22,268 nt of DNA, from positions 1 through 22,268 of the forward strand of contig JBBRNY010000036.1 of assembly GCA_038229915.1 (NCBI GenBank). Direction: 5' to 3'. Under the pieces are notes generated by a model. It was not told where the DNA came from. It worked only from the letters and a program-made list of their open reading frames with translations, and made no database searches. This DNA comes from JAFDZW01 sp038229915 (GTDB lineage Bacteria; Bacteroidota; Ignavibacteria; Palsa-1295). Made by a program: the position numbers and the translations under genes. Shown here piece after piece: positions 8,646 through 15,473 of the stretch (within the stretch, counting starts at the first letter, position 1; each line of letters starts with the position of its first letter).

Positions 8646-8760
8646 CACCTTACTCTTGGATGTAACGTAGCAAAAGCCTCGTTCTATCTATTTGATTTAA
8701 TATGGGTTTCCATTAAGGCAGTGCAATTTCCATCACCAAAAATAAAATGATAGGCACCTC

Positions 8761-8789
8761 TTGACAAATGGGTTTTTGTTTTGTATATT
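8761..8789 (+). promoter_or_regulatory. Near-consensus sigma-70-like promoter in an intergenic repeat tract
   Basis: TTGACA (8761-8766) and TATATT (8784-8789) are separated by exactly 17 bases. No credible protein gene lies immediately downstream; the region instead carries several hairpins. It may drive a small RNA or belong to the repeat element. The match is strong for E. coli-type promoters, but promoter rules in this lineage are uncertain. Confidence 0.45.
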
Positions 8790-8850
8790 GCTGGGTGGTA
8801 ATTTAGGCACCAGTTTCTTGTGGGTGTTGCTGGGGGAATCTTGAAAGCCC

Positions 8851-8872
8851 GCCCACCATTGAAATGGTGGGC
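8851..8872. repeat. Perfect 9-bp hairpin, REP-like
   Basis: GCCCACCAT (8851-8859) and ATGGTGGGC (8864-8872) are perfect inverted copies around TGAA. A second small hairpin, GTCGC-CGAA-GCGAC, follows at 8885-8898. They look like dispersed REP-type palindromes. Confidence 0.75.
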
Positions 8873-8920
8873 TATGTAGTTGCCGTCGCCGAAGCGACTC
8901 CGATGCAGAATATTTTACAC

Positions 8921-9386
8921 TGTCATTCTGAGGGAGCCCACGGAGTCTCACTTTGTGATGCCATTTCTGCGACCGAAGAATCTGCTCTCCATCGAAGAAG
9001 TGTAGGTTTTATTGGTCTGTAAACGATTGTAAAACAATGAGATATGGATGTGTGTGTAAGAATGTGCTCCGACTAAAGTCGGAGCTACGGTCGAATATAC
9101 AACCTCGTTTCCGCGACTGAAGAATCACCTTCAGTACAAGACATCGAGATTAGATAAGCGGAGATCCTTCGCTCGTCGCTCAGGATGACAAACTTGGGGC
9201 TTTTCACAATTACGTGAAAAATACCGAAGCCTGTCATTCTGAGGGAGCCAACGGGAATCTCAGTTTGTGCTGTCGTTTCGGCGACCGAAGAATCTTCTGC
9301 TTCGGTCTTTCTACAACTTGAAAGTGAAGATCCTTCGCTCGTCGCTCAGGATGACAAACTTGAGGCTTTTCAGAATTAGATGAAAA
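8921..9386. repeat. Two palindromic dispersed repeats in inverse orientation (cluster 2)
   Basis: Unit 4 runs from TGTCATTCTGAG (8921) to CTCAGGATGACA (ending 9190) with a tail to ~9220. Unit 5 runs from TGTCATTCTGAG (9232) to CTCAGGATGACA (ending 9356) with a tail to ~9386. Both contain GCGACCGAAGAATCT on the left and GATCCTTCGCTCG on the right, and both tails begin ACTTG-GGCTTTTCA. Compared with the cluster at 6269 the order of the two half-motifs is reversed, so cluster 2 lies on the opposite strand. Unit 4 is about 140 bp longer between its halves and contains an extra hairpin and an extra GCGACTGAAGAATC half-motif (near 9113-9126), suggesting a nested insertion. No protein gene is supported in 8646-9479. 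Confidence 0.88.
9066..9085. repeat. Perfect palindrome inside repeat unit 4
   Basis: GCTCCGACT (9066-9074) and AGTCGGAGC (9077-9085) are exact inverted copies around AA. The sequence resembles short REP-type palindromes scattered in many genomes and sits in the extra segment that distinguishes unit 4 from unit 5. Confidence 0.75.
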
Positions 9387-9479
9387 TTAGGTGTTCAAGC
9401 AGCATAGAAAACCTATTGTACTATTGTTTGTGTATATTGGTTATTGATTGCATAACTCACAACTTATACTCACAAAACT

Positions 9480-10361
9480 ATGCGTATTCTTCTTTCGGGT
9501 TCGAGCGGTTTTATAGGCTCTGCGCTTTCGGCGCGATTGGCGCAAGGTGGTCATACCGTCGTGCGGTTGGTTCGGGACTCGAAACATCCTGGGATATTGT
9601 GGGATCCATATAAAAAGCAGATCGATCGTAGCCGATTAGAAGGTTTTGATATTGTGATCCATCTTGCCGGCGAAAGCATTAACGGTCGCTGGACTTCTGC
9701 GAAAAAGAACGCAATATTAAACAGCCGTCTTGCGACCACGAATTTTTTAGTTGAGTGTATTTCCTCATTACAGCACAAGCCAAAAGCCTTTATTAGTGCT
9801 TCGGCTATCGGATTTTACGGCAATCGGGGAGATGAAAACCTGACCGAGATCAGCAAGCCGGGGAAAGACTTCTTGGCAGGTGTGTGCGTCCAATGGGAAG
9901 CGGCTTCGGAGCCACTGAGGAAGTTTGGTATCCGCGTAGCTCATATCCGCACCGGTTTGGTGCTCTCGCCGAATGGCGGTGCTCTGAAAGAGCTGTTATT
10001 GCCATTCAAACTGGGCGTCGGCGGTCCTGTCGGCAATGGCAAGCAATGGTGGAGTTGGATCGGGTTTGAAGACCTGTTGCGAGTGTATGAATATGTCGTA
10101 AATAACGAATCGGTCTCGGGAGCTATTAATGCCGTTTCGCCAAATACGGTGCAGAATAAGGAGTTCGTCAAAACGCTTGGGAAAGTGCTTCACAGGCCGT
10201 CGTTTATGCCGCTTCCGGCATTTGCGATCAAGTTGATCTTTGGCGAAATGGGTGACGCGCTGTTGCTCGGTAGCCAAAAGGTCGAACCGGATGTACTGAA
10301 GATCAGCGGTTTTGAGTTCAAGGAGCCGAAGCTGCTAGAGTGTTTGCAAGGAATGTTGTAA
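9480..10361 (+). CDS. TIGR01777-family NAD(P)-dependent epimerase/dehydratase-like protein
   Basis: The protein has 293 residues. The N-terminal Rossmann motif GSSGFIG (7-13) binds the dinucleotide, HLAGESI (61-67) is the family signature, and SASAIGFYG (106-114) carries the Ser/Tyr region of extended SDRs. HIRTGLVLSPNGGAL (155-169) and WSWIGFEDL (191-199) follow. Residues ~240-288 match the C-terminal DUF1731 segment with the LLLGSQKVEPDVL signature. Length is normal for the YfcH/SulA-like family (~295-300). The substrate is not established for most members. The usual WSWIHxxDL motif has Gly in place of His here. The ATG at 9480 fits the family N-terminus (MRILLSGSSG). The following rplU starts 75 bases downstream and may be cotranscribed. 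Confidence 0.93.
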   Translation: MRILLSGSSGFIGSALSARLAQGGHTVVRLVRDSKHPGILWDPYKKQIDRSRLEGFDIVIHLAGESINGRWTSAKKNAILNSRLATTNFLVECISSLQHKPKAFISASAIGFYGNRGDENLTEISKPGKDFLAGVCVQWEAASEPLRKFGIRVAHIRTGLVLSPNGGALKELLLPFKLGVGGPVGNGKQWWSWIGFEDLLRVYEYVVNNESVSGAINAVSPNTVQNKEFVKTLGKVLHRPSFMPLPAFAIKLIFGEMGDALLLGSQKVEPDVLKISGFEFKEPKLLECLQGML

Positions 10362-10436
10362 AATTACGTGGTAATGGCGAACTTTTCCATCGTCAAAAGC
10401 ATTTATACGGGGCTTTTTGGAAGGATTTTTAATATT

Positions 10437-10745
10437 ATGTTCGCAATTATAGAGTTAAATGGAGAGCAGTATCGTATTGATGACAGTACGAAGCAGCTCC
10501 GTGTCGCATACATTGAAGGTGCAGAAGCCGGAAGCTCAGTTGCTTTTGGTAATGTGCTCTTGACCGAAGCTGCCGGTGGCGCTGTCGCGCTTGGTGGTAA
10601 GGTGAAGATCATGGCTACCGTAGCCTCTCATGGTCGCGATGCAAAGATCATCGTGTTCAAGAAAAACCGTCGCAAAGGTTACCGTAAGCTCAACGGTCAT
10701 CGCCAGCATTTCACGACGCTTGACATCAAAGAATTTTCTATCTAA
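10437..10745 (+). CDS. rplU: 50S ribosomal protein L21
   Basis: The 102-residue protein starts MFAIIELNGEQYRI, which is the conserved L21 start, and carries the basic KKNRRKGYRKLNGHRQHFT region typical of the rRNA-binding C-terminus. The ATG at 10437 is chosen over an in-frame start at 10368 because the family begins here and AAGGA (10421-10425) lies upstream. It forms the usual rplU-rpmA pair with L27, 19 bases downstream. A short inverted repeat AAAAGC/GCTTTT (10395-10417) in the leader could be a regulatory hairpin, but this is weak. Confidence 0.97.
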   Translation: MFAIIELNGEQYRIDDSTKQLRVAYIEGAEAGSSVAFGNVLLTEAAGGAVALGGKVKIMATVASHGRDAKIIVFKKNRRKGYRKLNGHRQHFTTLDIKEFSI

Positions 10746-10764
10746 TTTTTAGGAATTACAGACA

Positions 10765-11019
10765 ATGGCACATAAAAAAGGTGGAGGAAGTACTAAGAAC
10801 GGACGTGACTCCCACGCCCAACGACTTGGTGTAAAAAAGTACGGCGGCGAAAAAGTGCTTGCCGGTAATATCCTTTGTCGCCAGCGCGGCACCAAATTCC
10901 ATCCCGGCACCAACGTCGGTATCGGTACGGATGACACATTATTCGCATTGACTCATGGCATCGTAAAGTTCGAGCGCTTCCGCTTGAACCGCCAGCGTAT
11001 CAGCGTCTATCCAAACTAA
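10765..11019 (+). CDS. rpmA: 50S ribosomal protein L27
   Basis: The 84-residue protein has the canonical start MAHKKGGGSTKNGRDS, the RLGVKKYGGE segment, and the QRGTKFHPGTNVGIGTDDTLFA core. L27 binds near the peptidyl-transferase centre of the large subunit. AGGA at 10751-10754 is a reasonable ribosome-binding site. There is no N-terminal extension of the type cleaved in Firmicutes. The gene is closed by the terminator at 11048. Confidence 0.98.
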   Translation: MAHKKGGGSTKNGRDSHAQRLGVKKYGGEKVLAGNILCRQRGTKFHPGTNVGIGTDDTLFALTHGIVKFERFRLNRQRISVYPN

Positions 11020-11047
11020 ACCCGAGATAGATAACTAGTTGTTTCAA

Positions 11048-11075
11048 AAAGAGCGGGCATTGCCTGCTCTTTTTT
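11048..11075 (+). terminator. Rho-independent terminator after rpmA
   Basis: AAAGAGC-G-GGC (11048-11058) pairs with GCC-T-GCTCTTT (11062-11072) around loop ATT. That gives 11 pairs including one G-T, followed by more T residues. It cleanly ends the L21/L27 operon. Confidence 0.9.
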
Positions 11076-11206
11076 ATTTCGGGGGCTTTTTTGATGTGTG
11101 TGTATGCTTTCGAACTTTTTTTATGAAGAATATGCTCAATACCTGACTGTTATTGTCAGCGTTCAACACTTTTAAGAACTGTTACTCATTATCACTTTTC
11201 AATGAT

Positions 11207-11551
11207 ATGTTAAAGTATTCTGTCTTTGTTTGTTTCGTTGCTCTTTGCCTCAGCTCATGCGCAAAGAAAAAAGAATTGCCCGAGGGACTGCCGATGGTCC
11301 CGAAAGAAAATGCAGTAGAGCTATTGCTGCATACCAAAACTATGCCTGACGGGAAAGTGGTCTTTCAGTTAGAGAAAAATATTTTCGAACTCGGTAAACA
11401 ACAACAACATATCATCGTAAGCTCTGATACGCTTGCAAGCCTTGGCACCGAGCATGTTACGGTTGTCAATGACGACGACGACGAAACTTCGCACGAAGAA
11501 ACAACCGCCAAACAATATGATGTACTCTTTAAAGTCGATACCTTGAAGTAG
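11207..11551 (+). CDS. Small putative lipoprotein of unknown function
   Basis: The protein has 114 residues with a lipoprotein signal peptide: MLKYS, a hydrophobic stretch, then the lipobox LSSC with Cys18. The mature part is short and charged, with a run of four Asp followed by ETSHEE near the C-terminus. No family is recognised. The ATG at 11207 is preferred over an in-frame TTG at 11153 because it gives a proper signal peptide. Only one base separates its stop from the next gene, which is also a lipoprotein, so it probably belongs to the same operon as the YgiB/YgiC-like pair. Confidence 0.7.
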   Translation: MLKYSVFVCFVALCLSSCAKKKELPEGLPMVPKENAVELLLHTKTMPDGKVVFQLEKNIFELGKQQQHIIVSSDTLASLGTEHVTVVNDDDDETSHEETTAKQYDVLFKVDTLK

Positions 11552-11552
11552 T

Positions 11553-11933
11553 ATGAAAAAAAGCAAAAAGATCGTACTCACGTTACTCAGCGCTATTGCG
11601 CTTGCAACGGTTGGATGTGAGGAAGAAAAGCCGCACAAACCAAACCCGTATGATGAATATAGTTACGCCGGAAAAAGTGGTGATGAAGGCGGAATGACGA
11701 TGCATTATAGCAACGGATTACTGACCTACTTTCTCGTAAGTAGAATGTTCAATGGCTATGGTTATAATTGGAATTCGCCGTATTACAGAAATAGAAGCGG
11801 TGGTGCTTTCGGATTTGTACCGCGAGTCTATAGCGGCTCAGCATCGAGCGGTCGCGGTATGGCCGGCGCCCACTCATCAATAGGGCGTGGTGGTTTTGGT
11901 GGCACCGGAATGAGCCATGGCGTCGGAGCATAA
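11553..11933 (+). CDS. YgiB-like (DUF1190-type) Gly/Ser-rich lipoprotein
   Basis: The protein has 126 residues with a lipoprotein signal (MKKSKKIVLTLLSAIALATVGC, lipobox ATVGC, Cys22). The mature part contains a hydrophobic aromatic stretch (LLTYFLVSRMFNGYGYN) and a Gly/Ser-rich tail ending around SSIGRGGFGGTG. E. coli YgiB has the same architecture (lipobox, a membrane-like GYMMGRLMGG stretch, an RGGFG tail) and lies directly before ygiC; here the next gene is a YgiC-like ATP-grasp protein. Sequence similarity by eye is limited, so the assignment rests mainly on layout and tail motif. Function is unknown; probably membrane-anchored in the periplasm. Confidence 0.7.
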   Translation: MKKSKKIVLTLLSAIALATVGCEEEKPHKPNPYDEYSYAGKSGDEGGMTMHYSNGLLTYFLVSRMFNGYGYNWNSPYYRNRSGGAFGFVPRVYSGSASSGRGMAGAHSSIGRGGFGGTGMSHGVGA

Positions 11934-11963
11934 AAATATTTCAAACTGAATTCATTCTCGCTT

Positions 11964-13112
11964 ATGCAACGTATCGTTACAACACCTCGAACTGATTGGG
12001 TTAAAAAAGTTGAGGAGCAAGGTTTTCTTTTTCATAGTCTCGAAGATATCTATTGGGATGAACGGGCGTACTATCAATTTACATCTGCCGAAGTTGATGA
12101 GTTAGAATCAACAACTCAAGAGCTTTATGAAATGTGTTTGAATGCGGCGCAACATATCATCGACCGCGACCTATTTTCAAAACTTTCGATCGCCGACAAA
12201 TGGAAGCAATACATTATTGACTCTTGGAACAATGAAGACCCTGCACTCTATGGAAGGTTTGATCTTCGCTATGATGGGAAGTCGCCAGCAAAACTGTACG
12301 AATTTAATGCAGACACGCCGACGAGTCTGCTCGAGGCTTCGGTGATACAATGGAATTGGTTGCAAGATGTTGATAGTTCGAAAGACCAGTTTAATTCGAT
12401 CCACGAAAAGTTAGTAGCCTATTGGGCTTTTTTACGACCCTATCTTAAAGACGCCAATAAGATACACTTCGCGTGTATGCAAGGAAGTATCGAAGATAGT
12501 ATCAATATCCAATATTTGCGCGACACCGCAGAGCAAGCCGGATACCAAACGATCTTTATGGATATGGCGGATATTGGTTGGGATTATGAACAACATACTT
12601 GGATGGATCTCGAAAACAATGAGATCAAAAATATTTTTAAACTCTACCCTTGGGAGTGGCTCACATCGGATGATGAAAAATTTAGTGCGTTTTTGTTAGA
12701 GAATAATGGTACGACTTGGATCGAGCCTCCATTTAAAATGCTAATGAGCAACAAAGGTATTCTACCTATACTTTGGGAGCTTTATCCGAATCATAAAAAT
12801 TTGCTTCCCACATATTTTGATGATGACATAAAGCGCGCGACGATCAAAAATAATTGTGCAATAAAACCTATTCTTGCGCGTGAAGGGGCGAATATTATTC
12901 TTCGGGGTCCGAGAGTGGCCGAACAAACTGAAGGAAGTTATAGCGGTAAAACTATTTACCAAGAACTCTGCCCATTACCAAACTTCGATGGAAATTATCC
13001 CGTGATCGGAAGTTGGATCATCGGACAACAACCAGCCGGAATGGGTATCAGAGAATCAGACCAACTCATCACCACAAACAAAAGTAGGTTCGTACCGCAT
13101 TTGTTTAGGTGA
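11964..13112 (+). CDS. Glutathionylspermidine synthase-like ATP-grasp protein (YgiC/YjfC type)
   Basis: The protein has 382 residues, close to the ~385 of E. coli YgiC and corresponding to the synthetase half of GspSA. Visible family motifs are RFDLRYDG (98-105), YEFNADTPTSLLEAS (112-126), EPPFKMLMSNKGILPILW (254-271), KPILAREGANI (301-311), and the C-terminal PVIGSWIIGQQPAG-GIRES region (346-365). ATP-grasp members ligate a carboxylate to an amine. The stand-alone YgiC group lacks the amidase domain and its true substrate is not settled. The gene follows the YgiB-like lipoprotein by 30 bases and converges on the aldo/keto reductase gene with 33 bases between stops. Confidence 0.92.
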   Translation: MQRIVTTPRTDWVKKVEEQGFLFHSLEDIYWDERAYYQFTSAEVDELESTTQELYEMCLNAAQHIIDRDLFSKLSIADKWKQYIIDSWNNEDPALYGRFDLRYDGKSPAKLYEFNADTPTSLLEASVIQWNWLQDVDSSKDQFNSIHEKLVAYWAFLRPYLKDANKIHFACMQGSIEDSINIQYLRDTAEQAGYQTIFMDMADIGWDYEQHTWMDLENNEIKNIFKLYPWEWLTSDDEKFSAFLLENNGTTWIEPPFKMLMSNKGILPILWELYPNHKNLLPTYFDDDIKRATIKNNCAIKPILAREGANIILRGPRVAEQTEGSYSGKTIYQELCPLPNFDGNYPVIGSWIIGQQPAGMGIRESDQLITTNKSRFVPHLFR

Positions 13113-13145
13113 GTTAAAGACAACTCTATGCAGTTGACGAAGTAA

Positions 13146-14675
13146 TTACAATTGCAACTCTTTCCACTTCTCTTCAACGTTCTCGAGTTTAGTGACTTGC
13201 AAGCCATAGATCACATCATCAACATATTCTTCGCTTCGCATCCCGACGAGTACTGATGAAACACCATGGATCGAACGGAGCATCAAGATAGATTTTTGTG
13301 AAAGCGACATCTCTTCGTTTTCGGCAGGCATTAACGACCGCATAGCATCGTGAATATGAGAAGCTCTCTCGTTCGATTTGGTGAGATAGAAATTTGTAAT
13401 ATGTTCGAACACTTCATCAACTGATTCGGCATAGCCTTGAAGTAGTGTGAAGATGGCAGGGTTCTCCGCTTGGGTACCTCTCAGAAGGTCGAAGACATAT
13501 TGCAAGCGAGGTCTGATAACGGTATAGAGAAGATCGCGCCACTCTTCGAACGATGAGAATGCGCTCCAACGATTGTTGTCGAGCCATTCACCAACACCAA
13601 GTAATTTTTTTACGGCATCGTATGATTGCGGATTGAGCACAACTTCTTTCAATGGCTCGTTCTTAAATTCATCTTCTTGTAATTTTAGGTCGTGAACGAG
13701 ATCGGAAATATCTTGCTCCGGCGGATACTCGCGCTCGGGATAGTCGGCGAGTCGGATAAGTAATTTATTTTTGATCGCATTGAGCGGACGATTAATGAGC
13801 ACGCCAATATCATGTTTGCGAGCAAATTCTATCACTGATTCGGTCGAACGCTCTTGGTTCATTTCAGTAATGCCACCGCGTTCGAAGAGATTTACCGGCA
13901 GTTGGATGACGGCAAAGTGATTCGGTTTGTCTGACCGTTCTTTGAAAATACGTTCGAGCGAAGTACGGTCTATCGAGTCTTCTGATTTTGGAAACGTGTT
14001 CGAGCTGATACCATACCATTTGATGCGCCCACGCTCGACTTCTGTTTCGAGATAACTCAATGCTTTGGCAATGCGCGCCTCGTAAATTTCGCGTACTTCA
14101 TCTTCAGCGACGTTTTCGTTGATCGCCCATTGAATATAATATTCGGGGTTATGAAGGAGATAAACATCGATCGTCGCAAGATCGAGGCGCTCGAGCGATC
14201 TGGTGATCTGATCTTCGAGAAACTCTGGGTGGATCGAATGCCAAAGCCCCGGATTGTATCTGACGAGTTCAGCATCGAAGCTCCCAATAGTCATATCCGG
14301 TTTGCGATGCTCAAGCTCTTTTGAAATGCGCTCGAAGTTCTCGCCCTGAATATAACCGCCTTTTGAGACAATGACGATCTGATCGCGGGTAAGCTCTTCG
14401 GAGGCGATCATTGAGGCAAGTACCTCGCCGATCATCGTTTCAGACTTGCCATCTGCATAATTCGCGCTAGTATCAATAATATTTACGCCCAGACGAATTG
14501 CCTTTTTAAGCGCGTTCTTATGCTCGATCGACCTGGAGTCGCACCGATAGGTACCAAAACCGACTTGACTTACCAATAGCTCGGTCTTGCCTAAATCATT
14601 GAATTCTTTGGAGATATTGCTCTCTTTGGCAGAAAAAATGGCTGTTCCTTTGTTCGTTGCAGATCCTTGTATCAT
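13146..14675 (-). CDS. Aldo/keto reductase with large internal insertion
   Basis: The protein has 509 residues against ~320-340 for typical aldo/keto reductases. The catalytic tetrad is visible: Asp68 and Tyr73 in IIDTSANYADG, Lys105 in IVIVSKGG, His175 in VYLLHNP. The barrel continues through WYGISSN and the VIQLPVNLFERGG segment to GVLINRPL (291-298). The last barrel strand and nucleotide-binding segment, SSVLVGMRSEEYVDDV (473-488), appears only near the C-terminus. About 150 mainly helical, acidic residues (~305-455) are therefore inserted between strands 7 and 8. The protein probably reduces a carbonyl with NADPH in the cytosol; the substrate is unknown. The ATG at 14675 is used. It is transcribed divergently from the sigma-factor gene. 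Confidence 0.88.
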   Translation of the reverse strand: MIQGSATNKGTAIFSAKESNISKEFNDLGKTELLVSQVGFGTYRCDSRSIEHKNALKKAIRLGVNIIDTSANYADGKSETMIGEVLASMIASEELTRDQIVIVSKGGYIQGENFERISKELEHRKPDMTIGSFDAELVRYNPGLWHSIHPEFLEDQITRSLERLDLATIDVYLLHNPEYYIQWAINENVAEDEVREIYEARIAKALSYLETEVERGRIKWYGISSNTFPKSEDSIDRTSLERIFKERSDKPNHFAVIQLPVNLFERGGITEMNQERSTESVIEFARKHDIGVLINRPLNAIKNKLLIRLADYPEREYPPEQDISDLVHDLKLQEDEFKNEPLKEVVLNPQSYDAVKKLLGVGEWLDNNRWSAFSSFEEWRDLLYTVIRPRLQYVFDLLRGTQAENPAIFTLLQGYAESVDEVFEHITNFYLTKSNERASHIHDAMRSLMPAENEEMSLSQKSILMLRSIHGVSSVLVGMRSEEYVDDVIYGLQVTKLENVEEKWKELQL

Positions 14676-14749
14676 AAAGCTTTTTATTGAGAGCTCTCAA
14701 ACACCACAAAAACTGGAGCGGTTGCCCTTGAAATAATGTTAGACCGAGT

Positions 14750-14775
14750 GTAACTTTTGACTTTTTTTTGTGTCT
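14750..14775 (+). promoter_or_regulatory. Possible ECF-type autoregulatory promoter
   Basis: TGTAAC-type -35 (GTAAC 14750-14754) and GTCT (14772-14775), 17 bases apart, lie directly before the sigma gene's ATG at 14783. ECF factors often activate their own operons through AAC/GTC-type elements. The implied transcript start is within a few bases of the ATG, so the mRNA may be leaderless; no Shine-Dalgarno is visible, in agreement. Inference. Confidence 0.35.
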
Positions 14776-14782
14776 TTAAACT

Positions 14783-15460
14783 ATGAAGGCATCTTATAAC
14801 ACATTGTCAGACCCGAAGCGCCCCGAAAGCCCTACCTCTTTGAAGGTAGAGCGTGAGGTTGTCTCCGCATTTATTGCCGGAGATATGGTTGCGTTTCGTG
14901 AGATCTACCGTGTGTATAGCGATAAGATGTATCGGTATTGTGTGTTCATTTTAAGTGATGCTGTTCTTGCTCAAGATGCTTTGCAAGAGACATTCATCCG
15001 AGTACATCTTTATCGTGAACAGCTTCGAGAGCCCGAAGCGCTGAAGGGGTGGTTGTTGCAAGTAACTCGTTCGGTGTGTTTAAACTTAGTTCGCACATCG
15101 AAGTTCATACCGGAATTTGTCTATCTCGATCAAGATTTTGATCAGGCAAATCCGACAAGCAACACGAAAGAACTCTCTCTCGAAGGTTTTGATGCTGAAA
15201 TGCCGAATCAAATTTTTCAATATGCTTTCGAACAGATCGCACCGATCTACCGCGAAGCATTTATGCTGAAAGAGATAGAAGGGTATTCGTATGCCGAGAT
15301 CGCCGAGTTGACCGGTACTTCAGATTCAAATATCAAAGTACGTATCAACCGCGCAAAGAAGATGCTTCGTAAATTGCTTGCTCCGCATTTCAGAGAGCAG
15401 TTCGGCCAAGTAATGATCGAAAAAGAAATGAGACGCGAAAGAGCGCATTATAAAAAATAG
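14783..15460 (+). CDS. RNA polymerase ECF-type sigma factor
   Basis: The protein has 225 residues. Sigma region 2 spans about 37-105 (FREIYRVYSDKMYRYC, DAVLAQDALQETFIRV in region 2.2-2.3, EALKGWLLQVTRSVCLNLVR in 2.4). Sigma region 4 spans about 147-198 (YREAFMLKEIEGYSYAEIAELTGTS-SNIKVRINRAKKMLRK, a normal helix-turn-helix). There is no region 1 or 3, as expected for ECF factors. About 25 extra charged residues follow region 4. It is the first gene of an operon with a membrane anti-sigma factor 13 bases downstream, so it is presumably held inactive until the anti-sigma receives an envelope signal. Transcription may be autoregulated from the motif at 14750. Confidence 0.95.
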   Translation: MKASYNTLSDPKRPESPTSLKVEREVVSAFIAGDMVAFREIYRVYSDKMYRYCVFILSDAVLAQDALQETFIRVHLYREQLREPEALKGWLLQVTRSVCLNLVRTSKFIPEFVYLDQDFDQANPTSNTKELSLEGFDAEMPNQIFQYAFEQIAPIYREAFMLKEIEGYSYAEIAELTGTSDSNIKVRINRAKKMLRKLLAPHFREQFGQVMIEKEMRRERAHYKK

Positions 15461-15473
15461 TTTACTGATTTAG

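Noticed and set aside
7271..9479. Integration at the ssrA 3' end with a downstream attachment-site copy
   Set aside because: No second copy of the T-arm/acceptor sequence (TTCAATTCCCCTCACCTCC) was seen downstream and there is no integrase gene in the window.
10395..10417. Hairpin AAAAGC/GCTTTT in the rplU leader as an L21 autoregulatory element
   Set aside because: Only 6 bp with an 11-nt loop and no recognised L21-leader consensus; could be chance.
13113..13145. Terminator between the YgiC-like gene and the aldo/keto reductase
   Set aside because: Only a 5-bp CAACT/AGTTG inverted repeat without a T-run; too weak to call.
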